In this document: piece after piece, positions 35,582 to 42,475 of the stretch | How positions within the stretch are numbered: position 1 is the first letter of the stretch | Layout of the letters: each line of letters starts with the position of its first letter | Assembly (NCBI GenBank): GCA_016184315.1 | Contig: JACPCU010000014.1 | Span: forward strand, 1 to 64,000 | Origin: Nitrososphaerota archaeon | Lineage (GTDB): Archaea > Thermoproteota > Nitrososphaeria > Nitrososphaerales > JACQRY01 | Length of the DNA: 64,000 nt | Direction of reading: 5' to 3' | The notes under the pieces: model-generated | What the model saw: only the letters and a program-made list of their open reading frames with translations | What the model was told of the DNA's origin: nothing | Databases searched by the model: none | Program-made: the position numbers and the translations under genes

Positions 35582-36496
35582 TTAGTGGGTGGTTATTCTT
35601 ATTTTGACTCCGCTGATTTCGTCTGTTTCTTGTTTGTGGGGCATTGTTTCCCAGGTGGTTTGGGGTATGGATAGTTCTCCTGTTTTTAGGTCGAGTTTGA
35701 TTGATATTGTCTGTTTGAGGTCTGTGGTTTTGATGTTGAGTATTGCTTCGAATAGGCTGGGTGTGATGCGTTTTATTTCTTGGGTTGATATTTCTTCTAG
35801 TTGTTCTCCGTAGGCTTTTAGTAGGGTTGTGGATGTGACTTGTTCTATGAGTTCTTCGACTGGGGATTTTTCTTTGATGGTTTTGATGAGGGGTTTGAGT
35901 CGTGGTTTGGTTTTGAGGAACATTATGTAGGCGTATCGTGGCTTCATCATTCCTTGTAGGAAGATCAGTTTGGCTGCTCCCGCGGAGATGTCTGCGATTA
36001 TGGGGGTTCCGCCGGCTGGGGAGAGGGCGTTGGAGATGATGATCAGGTTCCATCCTATTAGGAACCAGTTGGCTATTGCTCCGAATCTTCTCCTCATTAC
36101 TGCGGCTGATGCGAGCATGATGAACATGAAGGTGAAGGCTGGTAGGTACCAGAGTGAGCTTGCGCCGAAGTAGAAGTAGTCTCCGACGACTATTGCCACT
36201 GTGATTGTGCTGATTGAGAGAAGGATGTCTGTGTGCCCGATTATGCTGGTGGCTCCTAGGGTGAACAGTAGGCCCATGGCTATGCCTGATGCGAGGGTGT
36301 AGGGGTGGGCGAATCCTTCGGGGATTCGCCATATGAGTTGGAGTGCCCACGCTGCGAAGGCTAGGCTCCAGTAGAGGTTGTGGCGGAACCGTGTCTCCTT
36401 TGTTAAGTATAGTTTGGCTAGCATAGCTGAGCATCCGATGCATACGGCTATGTTCCAGAGTCTAGCTGCGAGTTCGAGTGAAAGCGGGTCTGTCAT
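35582..36496 (-). CDS. Polytopic membrane protein with cytoplasmic C-terminal domain, unknown
   Basis: 304 aa with about seven hydrophobic segments up to residue 185 (e.g. FAAWALQLIWRIPEGFAHPY, VGDYFYFGASSLWYLPAFTF), then a soluble C-terminal domain of about 115 residues with alternating beta/alpha pattern (SPVEELIEQVTSTTLLKAYG). It resembles histidine-kinase-like 7-TM sensors without a recognisable kinase. It is coupled to the upstream acyl-adenylate gene by a 4-base ATGA overlap. The frame on the same strand from 36443 is a low-complexity shadow. Confidence 0.7.
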   Translation of the reverse strand: MTDPLSLELAARLWNIAVCIGCSAMLAKLYLTKETRFRHNLYWSLAFAAWALQLIWRIPEGFAHPYTLASGIAMGLLFTLGATSIIGHTDILLSISTITVAIVVGDYFYFGASSLWYLPAFTFMFIMLASAAVMRRRFGAIANWFLIGWNLIIISNALSPAGGTPIIADISAGAAKLIFLQGMMKPRYAYIMFLKTKPRLKPLIKTIKEKSPVEELIEQVTSTTLLKAYGEQLEEISTQEIKRITPSLFEAILNIKTTDLKQTISIKLDLKTGELSIPQTTWETMPHKQETDEISGVKIRITTH

Positions 36497-37899
36497 TTCA
36501 TTGTCTCAGATATGTTTAGCAGGCGCTGGAAGTTTTCTTGTTTCATTGCGAGGCGTTCAGGTTTGATCGTTCCTGTGCGTTCTCCGAGATATTTGGCGAA
36601 GGTGCCTTTTGAGAGGAGGGTGACTCGCAGCGGCTTGTAGGCGAAGAGCCGGGACAGCATGGCGTAGTCTCTATCCATTTCTAGGAGCTTTTGGTGGATG
36701 GTGTCCTCTACCTCTTGTTTGGAGGTTGTTTCCTCAGTTTCTATGTATAGGGTCATGTATTCCAGTGAGCCTGAGGCTTCCCATCTGGCGGTGAAGTCCA
36801 CGTGTTTTATTCCTGCTGTCTTTAGTGCTGTGATGAGTTCTCCTTCGTTGATGCGAGTGAAGTTGTGGAGCGCGATGTCTGTGCCTACTCTTGAAGCGAA
36901 TTTGAAGACGGGTTGATCTACTGAGAGAATGGAGTCTCCGTCAGCTAGGCATTCGAATATGTCTGAGGTGAGATACCTTGTGATCTCGCTGCTGAAGGGT
37001 GTTGCTACAAGCTGGTAGCGGCTGCCTTTTTCCACTTCGCTGATCCTCAGTGTTTCTACTCCACTGATTCTGTCTCCGTCAGCAGCCAATGATTTCTTCT
37101 CAGGTATGAACTCGAAGAAGCATTTGGTTTGATCCAGAATGAACCCCATGGTGTACTCAAGGGATGGGATGGCTACCATGCTGGTCTCCGTGGACGCGTA
37201 GCTCGTAGTCGGCCTCGCACCCAAGGTTTTCTTGATTTCGTCAGCCAAATAGCCTGCTGACGTGTCCATGGTGAGGTACCCCTTCAATCTTAAGTCGCGA
37301 ACTCTGGGCAGGACCATGTTCATCAATATGGGTAGTGGGAGGAACACGATTGACACTTCGCGGCTCCTCTGAACCATCTGCATGACTTGGTTGGCCGGGT
37401 CTAAAGGTGTTTCAGGTATCATCTTGAAGAGCTTGTGGTAGTTCTGTACGAAGTGTTCCACCATGAATGCGCCTGCGAACGGCTTGGGAGCGGCCATGGC
37501 GAATAATACGTCCCCGGGTTTGGCGGTCAACTGCTCGCCGTCGAAGGTGGACAACGTGAGTACTGCTGCGAATGTTTGTGCAGAGTCTTTGAATAATGCT
37601 GCTTGCTGCAGATACCATTTGGGTTTCCCCTGTGAGCCGCTGGTCATGGTCTTGATGTATGTCTCGATTGGGGCCATGAAGGCTGATGGCTGAGGGTTTT
37701 CATAGAAAGGCTGATAGAAGGCATATGTGGTCAGAGGTAGTTCTTCCAGTCTGCCGTTTGAGGCTCCTAGTTTTCTACCTATTTCGCAGCCGCTGAGCTG
37801 GCTTAGCTTTCGGCGTAAAAGTTCCTCTGTTTTCTTCTCTCCGTTGGGCTTGAGGAAGGGCGTTAGGAGGGATTCGAACTCAGGATGGGTCTGGATCAA
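36493..37899 (-). CDS. Acyl-adenylate-forming enzyme (GH3/PaaK-like)
   Basis: 468 aa. TMTSGSQGKPKWYLQQ near residues 90–105 is the phosphate-binding loop of ANL enzymes; TTSYASTETSMVAIP, and later TSDIFECL with VFKFASRVGTDI, follow the adenylation-domain order seen in GH3 and PaaK/F390-synthetase-like proteins. Probably activates a carboxylic acid as AMP ester; the acid is unknown. The start is TTG at 37899, chosen because AGGAGG lies seven bases upstream. First gene of an operon with the membrane protein. Confidence 0.7.
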   Translation of the reverse strand: MIQTHPEFESLLTPFLKPNGEKKTEELLRRKLSQLSGCEIGRKLGASNGRLEELPLTTYAFYQPFYENPQPSAFMAPIETYIKTMTSGSQGKPKWYLQQAALFKDSAQTFAAVLTLSTFDGEQLTAKPGDVLFAMAAPKPFAGAFMVEHFVQNYHKLFKMIPETPLDPANQVMQMVQRSREVSIVFLPLPILMNMVLPRVRDLRLKGYLTMDTSAGYLADEIKKTLGARPTTSYASTETSMVAIPSLEYTMGFILDQTKCFFEFIPEKKSLAADGDRISGVETLRISEVEKGSRYQLVATPFSSEITRYLTSDIFECLADGDSILSVDQPVFKFASRVGTDIALHNFTRINEGELITALKTAGIKHVDFTARWEASGSLEYMTLYIETEETTSKQEVEDTIHQKLLEMDRDYAMLSRLFAYKPLRVTLLSKGTFAKYLGERTGTIKPERLAMKQENFQRLLNISETMK

Positions 37900-37918
37900 T
37901 CTTTTGCCTCCTTAGACG

Positions 37919-37933
37919 CCCCCGTGTCGGGGG
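37919..37933 (-). promoter_or_regulatory. Leader hairpin before the acyl-adenylate gene
   Basis: CCCCCG–TGT–CGGGGG forms a 6-bp GC stem with a 3-base loop, placed just upstream of the Shine–Dalgarno AGGAGG of the TTG-started gene on the minus strand. It might affect ribosome access; it could also be incidental. Confidence 0.35.
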
Positions 37934-37977
37934 AAACCTTCAAAGTTTACCATTTGCGGTCAACTGCGCAGCGCTAC

Positions 37978-37985
37978 GTATATAG
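37978..37985 (+). promoter_or_regulatory. TATA box of the 180-aa-region gene
   Basis: GTATATAG is centred 27 nt upstream of ATG 38009, predicting a leaderless transcript and supporting that start. The near-palindromic box could also serve the divergent minus-strand operon. Confidence 0.5.
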
Positions 37986-38008
37986 GTTTGTTGGTCGAGG
38001 CTATAGGT

Positions 38009-38530
38009 ATGCGCAAAGCGATTAGGGATAAGAAGAACATAGTGAAAGCCACTCTTGTCCTTGAGAAGCAGGACCGGGAGTTCATTGAGTCCACGGGAAA
38101 CACTCTTCAAACCTTCTTCACGGTTCTGCTCGGCACCTACAAGCATCTCAACATGAACAAGTGGCGCAACGGCTTGTTCACCCATCACGGGAGGAGAATA
38201 ACCATGTTTGACACCGAGGGCCTCAACCACATAGTCGGTCAGCTAAAAGATCCGTATGAGACAGGTCGGAATGTGGCTCGTAAGATCAAGGAGACCACGA
38301 AGGCGTTGAACGCGTTTGCTTCTGATGAAGCAGCCCTGAAGGACTGGGTGGAGGATCACAGTAAGCTCTACGGGTGGGGAATCATCGAGTACTCTCAAGG
38401 AAGACTGGTCGTTGAGCATCCTGCCATATCTAACTCCGATTTCGTAAGAGGCTACTTCGAAGAAATGCTCTCAGCGTCCCTCACCTGCAGACTCACGAAC
38501 AAGGACATACAGATCTTTCAGGTCGACTAG
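38009..38530 (+). CDS. Hypothetical protein, 173 aa
   Basis: No family recognised. Soluble alpha/beta protein; two segments stand out, GNTLQTFFTVLLGTYKHLNM and HPAISNSDFVRGYFEEMLSA, the latter reminiscent of the V4R/heme-NO-binding type C-terminal helices. It contains a single cysteine near the end (SLTCRL). It might be a ligand-binding regulator, with low certainty. The ATG at 38009 fits a TATA box 27 nt upstream. Confidence 0.6.
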   Translation: MRKAIRDKKNIVKATLVLEKQDREFIESTGNTLQTFFTVLLGTYKHLNMNKWRNGLFTHHGRRITMFDTEGLNHIVGQLKDPYETGRNVARKIKETTKALNAFASDEAALKDWVEDHSKLYGWGIIEYSQGRLVVEHPAISNSDFVRGYFEEMLSASLTCRLTNKDIQIFQVD

Positions 38531-38565
38531 GTCTATCGTTCTTCATGATTGTTTCTAATCTTGGT

Positions 38566-38922
38566 TTAACGTCTGAGTGTCCGTTTGACGTCGTCAATAG
38601 ACCAGGCGTAGCCTACGTGTATGCAGTCGTCTCTTCTGCATGAGTCGCACCAGAGGCGTCTCTCTCTGATGTAGACGTCTATCAGTCTGCCTCCTAGCTC
38701 GTTGTCTATGACTGTGATGTGGTCTTCGTTTACGTTGAAGTGTTGGAGCCTGGGTTTGGGGGGTTTCTTCTTGGTGTATTCGCTTACTGCTGTAGATACG
38801 AGTTCCCCTATGTTCTTGATTCCGAGTGCTTCTAGTGCTTCGGCTTCTTCCTGCATGTAGTTCTGTATCTGGTCTAGGACTTCTTCTCTGATGGTTATGG
38901 TTTTCCAGCCTTTCTCCGGCAC
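38566..38922 (-). CDS. Hypothetical protein with RHH-like N-terminus and zinc-knuckle-like C-terminus
   Basis: 118 aa. ITIREEVLDQIQNYMQEEAE with a following helix and GELVSTAVSEYTKKK looks like a ribbon-helix-helix-type DNA-binding unit. The C-terminus has WCDSCRRDDCIHVGYAWSID, a Cys/His cluster (CxxCx4CxH) that probably binds zinc, similar to SWIM-type fingers. A DNA-binding role is inferred. GTG start at 38922. Confidence 0.6.
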   Translation of the reverse strand: MPEKGWKTITIREEVLDQIQNYMQEEAEALEALGIKNIGELVSTAVSEYTKKKPPKPRLQHFNVNEDHITVIDNELGGRLIDVYIRERRLWCDSCRRDDCIHVGYAWSIDDVKRTLRR

Positions 38923-39083
38923 AGCTTTGTTGACGGTCAGAACTGACTCTTAAACTATGACGCAGACGATTATGTTCGATTAAGGTGGATAGCTACTCTT
39001 GCGTCTTGGCTACAACTTCATCATGGATGACTGCCTTGGGAAGGGGCTTTGGCCTCACGTATCTGGCTGAAATTTGCCGATAA

Positions 39084-39144
39084 ATGCTCTTGTTCGATAA
39101 TGATTCAACCGTGATGGCGCAACCATTATCTATATCAAGAGCAT
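39084..39144. repeat. Two-part palindrome near the left end of the insertion
   Basis: ATGCTCTTG (39084–39092) pairs with CAAGAGCAT (39136–39144), and inside it GATAATG (39096–39102) pairs with CATTATC (39124–39130). Both arms are perfect. The surrounding 38923–39352 (430 bases) has no convincing gene. It could be a transposase-binding or regulatory structure; its inner arm shares TTCGAT with the terminal repeats. Confidence 0.5.
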
Positions 39145-39352
39145 ATCGTGTAATGGAGCAGATTCATTCCAGACTATGAGTTCGCGAGCCCTAGTAGAAA
39201 CTGCGAATAAACTTATATTGCAATCATGATATTACTCCTAGTGGTCACCTGTGGGAATGATGCTGACTTCGACACGGAACGTTGACCCTCTGTGCTTTAC
39301 CCTGCGCCCGCTAGGCTTATACTTAGGAAATCTTGGGGGAGCATGAACTAGC

Positions 39353-39598
39353 TTGGAGCTAATCAGTGTTAAGGAAGCGCCAAAGGAGTTTAAAGTCGCG
39401 CTTCTGAAAGCACTAAATTACAATGTGGACAAGAATGGGTTTGTTATAGACTCGAATGGGAAACGGGTGATCGACAAGTATGTCGATAGAGCTGTCCGCC
39501 TCGAAAACATGGCGATATTCCCAGGGAGCACAATCGTCATGGACGACAATCCTCTGAGTATCGCTTCTTATATTGAGGAACACGGGGAAATCGCCTAG
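39353..39598 (+). CDS. Hypothetical protein, 81 aa, in the putative insertion
   Basis: No family recognised. Mixed alpha/beta composition; VDKNGFVIDSNGKRVIDKYV resembles a beta-hairpin unit. TTG start at 39353, about 33 nt downstream of GCTTATACT, a plausible TATA box. Two bases separate its stop from the next TTG start, so the two genes form an operon. Confidence 0.5.
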   Translation: MELISVKEAPKEFKVALLKALNYNVDKNGFVIDSNGKRVIDKYVDRAVRLENMAIFPGSTIVMDDNPLSIASYIEEHGEIA

Positions 39599-39600
39599 AA

Positions 39601-40317
39601 TTGAGCGACCCTTTGGAATCGATGACCAAAGGGGCGACAAAAGGTTTTCTAGAGCATTGGGAAGAGAAAATCCCAGAATTAGTAACTAAATTACGCAACA
39701 GAGAAATCGCTTTCATACAAGACAAAAGGAATTTTGACATCGTCAGGAGAGAAACGGGAACTGCTGAGTTCAAACTCTTCCAGCAATTCGCCCCAAAAGG
39801 TTGGTTGCGTATCCTCTTCAAGATGGGTCTCGCCTTGCGAGAAATAGAGAAAGACCAAGAACGAGTCGAGGAACTAAAGAACGATATTTACCACAAGTTC
39901 GGAACTGGCGGAGTGCATATTGCAGAATTAGCGCAAAGAGGAATTGTCACCCAGCTTGTCGCCCATCTGACCAAAATCCTCGGCAACCCCGCCGACGTTA
40001 CGAATAAGCTTGTCGCCTTCTTGGAGCATGTAGACGAACTCGTGTTGTTCGTGAAGAAAAGTGATGCGGAACGGATTAAGAGACTTTGCGACCTTGTCAA
40101 GGGTAGAGTCGATAACAGTCAATCCCGCATGACAATCGTCTTCGGCAGTGGTTTCGCCAAAAACGTAGTCTTGAGAATTCTGAAATGCGTGAAAGAAGAT
40201 TTGCGAGAATATTTCATAGAAACTCAGGAAGAAGGGCTCCAAGTCATTGGCTTTATCTTTGCCCCTGAGTTGGAAGGCAGGTTAACGCATTGGTCTGAAC
40301 CCCTTGCCAGAACTTAG
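39601..40317 (+). CDS. Hypothetical protein, 238 aa, in the putative insertion
   Basis: No family recognised. Mostly helical, charged, with LAQRGIVTQLVAHLTKILGN and AFLEHVDELVLFVKKSDAER, ending in a beta/alpha part (MTIVFGSGFAKNVVLRILKC). I see neither a DDE, tyrosine- or serine-recombinase signature nor HUH motif. It may be cargo or an unrecognised mobility protein. TTG start directly after the upstream stop. Confidence 0.55.
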   Translation: MSDPLESMTKGATKGFLEHWEEKIPELVTKLRNREIAFIQDKRNFDIVRRETGTAEFKLFQQFAPKGWLRILFKMGLALREIEKDQERVEELKNDIYHKFGTGGVHIAELAQRGIVTQLVAHLTKILGNPADVTNKLVAFLEHVDELVLFVKKSDAERIKRLCDLVKGRVDNSQSRMTIVFGSGFAKNVVLRILKCVKEDLREYFIETQEEGLQVIGFIFAPELEGRLTHWSEPLART

Positions 40318-40481
40318 CTAGCTTGGACGCAATCTACCTTAATCGAACAGAATCGCGCAGACAGATTAGCTTGACACAGAAGCGCGTAGTGTTCTTGGTT
40401 CATCGTTATCAGCGTAACGCGCTGGAATTGGGAAATAAGAAAGGTTAAGTGTGACTCTTGTGGAGAACAACCTGAGAAAAG

Positions 40482-40703
40482 TTGTCCCTTGTGCGAGTCA
40501 AACGTAAAGGTCAGGTTACACTGCCTGTTGAGATAAGGCGTAAGATGAAGATTGATGAAGGCTCTATGCTTGAAGTGAAGCAAGATGCTGATGCAATACT
40601 GTTGAAAGTTGCTCCTCGCATCGAAGCTGGAAAAGTAGTCGGTGAGAAGGTCTACAAAGAGATCATTGCTGAGCTAGATGATGCGAGGAGAAGGTGGCGT
40701 TGA
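40482..40703 (+). CDS. AbrB-family antitoxin
   Basis: 73 aa. A swapped-hairpin AbrB/SpoVT domain (VRVKRKGQVTLPVEIRRKMK, DEGSMLEVKQDADAILLKVA) binds DNA and autoregulates; the C-terminal tail (EIIAELDDARRRWR) would bind the toxin. It overlaps the PIN gene by 10 bases. An alternative GTG start at 40491 is possible. Confidence 0.82.
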   Translation: MSLVRVKRKGQVTLPVEIRRKMKIDEGSMLEVKQDADAILLKVAPRIEAGKVVGEKVYKEIIAELDDARRRWR

Positions 40704-41098
40704 CAGGTGTAGCAGATACGCGGCTCCTCCTCACGCTTGAGTTTCCGCCTACGGATGATTGGCGGAAGAAGGTCAATGATTTTGTTCACCAAGAGTTGGG
40801 TCGTGGTCTTTTGGTTCCTTCGGTTGTTCTGGCTGAGTATATTCGATTTGCTGGGTCAAGGATAGGTGAAGTGGCAGCATTGACAAGAATAAGCCTGCTT
40901 AAGCAGAGGGGTGTGCGAGTCGTGGAACTGGGTGAGGAAGAAGCGGTGTCTGCAGGTAAACTGCTGCTAGCTTACCAACAAGTACCTATTGCTGACGCTT
41001 TGATCGCTTCAATCGTTTCTATCGGGAAAGCTGATTTTGTGCTTACGGACGATCCACACTACAAGAAGATGAAGATTCGAACCAGGTGGTTCCAGTAA
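40694..41098 (+). CDS. PIN-domain RNase toxin (VapC-like)
   Basis: 134 aa. The acidic PIN residues are visible: ADTRLLLTL (first Asp), VVLAEYIRFAG (Glu), PIADALIASI (Asp) and LTDDPHY (final Asp). VapC toxins cleave tRNA or rRNA and are neutralised by the antitoxin encoded just upstream. Lies between the putative insertion and the virus module, the latter running in the same direction. Confidence 0.85.
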   Translation: MALTGVADTRLLLTLEFPPTDDWRKKVNDFVHQELGRGLLVPSVVLAEYIRFAGSRIGEVAALTRISLLKQRGVRVVELGEEEAVSAGKLLLAYQQVPIADALIASIVSIGKADFVLTDDPHYKKMKIRTRWFQ

Positions 41099-41170
41099 CG
41101 TACTGACCTAATCTTGGCAGCTGGTATGCTTCACGCCTGCATTTAGCAGGATTCTCCGAGTTGTTCTACA

Positions 41171-41236
41171 TGTTGACCGTCAGATTTTACCGTAGCATAT
41201 ATTAGCCATCTGACCGTAGGCACAGACCGTCAAACT
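41171..41236 (+). promoter_or_regulatory. Promoter/operator of the virus structural module
   Basis: A TATA box (CATATATTA, 41196–41204) lies about 37 nt before the portal ATG. Four ACCGT half-sites start at 41176, 41189, 41213 and 41226, i.e. two direct-repeat pairs spaced 13 bases, one upstream of the TATA box and one over the predicted transcription start. This is the geometry of repressor sites blocking TBP/TFB and polymerase. No obvious repressor gene is adjacent except the AbrB antitoxin. Confidence 0.55.
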
Positions 41237-42472
41237 ATGCGTCTGATACCGCGCCTCCAAAACCCCTTCGAACGGAAACACAGCTACCTGTCAATCATAG
41301 AGGCAAAACCAAGAGCCACCACGATACAGGCAACATACGGGGAAAAACCCACAGTACCCTTCAGCACACTGAGAAACTGGTATCTCAGCGACCCAAGCGT
41401 AAAAGCTGCAATCGACGACATGGTGGCTCAGGCAGTGGGCCCCGGATTCTATGTGACGTGCAGTACGGCTCAGGCGAAGGCCAAGCAGATTGTTGACGAT
41501 TTCAACGCGGCTGCTAACATCGATCAATGGTTTCAAACTGTCCTCCCCGAAGTGGCATATTCGGGGAACTCTTTCACCCTGAAGCCTGACGACTGGACGG
41601 ATCCGCCTGATTTTGTTGAACAGATCATTCCGTTGTCCACCGTGGAGCGCGCAAAGAGAAGACAGGAAGGGGGCAGCGTCACGTCGATAATAACTGGAAT
41701 CGAGGGCAGAGAAGTCTCTTACCCTGTGGAGGACTTGATTCATCTTGCTTGGAATATCGTTGATAGATCAGCCTTCGGGACAGGGCTCTTGAGTCCCTTG
41801 GCTACTTCCCGCTTCGACTCAGATGGAAATCAGGTTCCTAGTCTGCTCCAAATGAAGGCTGACGCTGAACACGACGGCCACAGGATTCTCAAGAAGTATG
41901 TGCCACGTTACCTGGTCAACTTCGAGGCGAGCGATGAAGCCTTCAGATCCAAGATTCTGCCCATGCTTGAGCGGCTTAGAACAGGTGAGGATATTGCTAC
42001 CAACGTGAAAATGGACTTCAAGGAGCTGACCGTGGGGAGCCGTTACGATCCGTCTCCCCTCTTCGACTATGTTCTCAACCAGGTCTACATTGGGCTTGAA
42101 ACCCCTTTGATGAGGCTTTACACTTCTCCGGGCTTCACTGAGGCCAGTGCTAGGGCTGCGGTGGAGGTAAGGGAACGTTTCACTCTTTTGGCTCAACGCT
42201 TCCTGAAGAGAGCGTATGAACGGCAGATAGCTGAGCCGGTTTTGAGGGCTTGGGGAGTTGATACTGTCAAAGCAGATGTGAGGCTGAACTGGGGTGTGAT
42301 TGACGTTCCCACATTAGGTTTCCAGGACGTTAGCAGAATCTATGAGCTTGGAGGCATGAGTCTGTCTGAGTATCGGAAGAATCTTCGGAGATTCGGCGTG
42401 GAGCTCTTTGAGTCAAGCCTAGATCAGCCTCGGAGCGAATCTGATCAGGCTAGGGTCAACGGAGGCCTATAG
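41237..42472 (+). CDS. Head–tail virus portal protein
   Basis: 411 aa, with the HK97-type portal pattern: LRNWYLSDPSVKAAIDDMVA, AYSGNSFTLKP, VEDLIHLAWNIVDRSAFGTG, then the stem/crown part GLETPLMRLYTSPGFTEASA with VEVRERFTLLAQRFLKRAYE. Forms the dodecameric DNA entry vertex to which terminase and neck bind. It is the first gene of the structural operon and is followed after 3 bases by the capsid gene. A terminase gene would normally precede it and is missing. Confidence 0.85.
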   Translation: MRLIPRLQNPFERKHSYLSIIEAKPRATTIQATYGEKPTVPFSTLRNWYLSDPSVKAAIDDMVAQAVGPGFYVTCSTAQAKAKQIVDDFNAAANIDQWFQTVLPEVAYSGNSFTLKPDDWTDPPDFVEQIIPLSTVERAKRRQEGGSVTSIITGIEGREVSYPVEDLIHLAWNIVDRSAFGTGLLSPLATSRFDSDGNQVPSLLQMKADAEHDGHRILKKYVPRYLVNFEASDEAFRSKILPMLERLRTGEDIATNVKMDFKELTVGSRYDPSPLFDYVLNQVYIGLETPLMRLYTSPGFTEASARAAVEVRERFTLLAQRFLKRAYERQIAEPVLRAWGVDTVKADVRLNWGVIDVPTLGFQDVSRIYELGGMSLSEYRKNLRRFGVELFESSLDQPRSESDQARVNGGL

Positions 42473-42475
42473 GTT

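Larger units (their letters stand above)
38967..40355. mobile_element. Putative transposon-like insertion with TIRs and 6-bp target duplication
   Basis: The left end CGATTATGTTCGATTAAGGT (38967–38986) and the right end ACCTTAATCGAACAGAATCG (40336–40355) are inverted repeats matching at 19 of 20 positions. The same 6 bases, CGCAGA, abut both ends (38961–38966 and 40356–40361), as expected for a target-site duplication. The 1389-bp interior holds two unknown genes and a 61-bp palindromic structure, and no recognisable transposase. Both ends fall between genes. This is a structural inference; no family match is claimed. Confidence 0.65.

Noticed and set aside
35505-36443. 312-aa minus-strand frame
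   Set aside because: His/Arg/Thr/Asn-rich low-complexity product caused by the G/T-skewed strand. The overlapping 304-aa membrane protein is the real gene.
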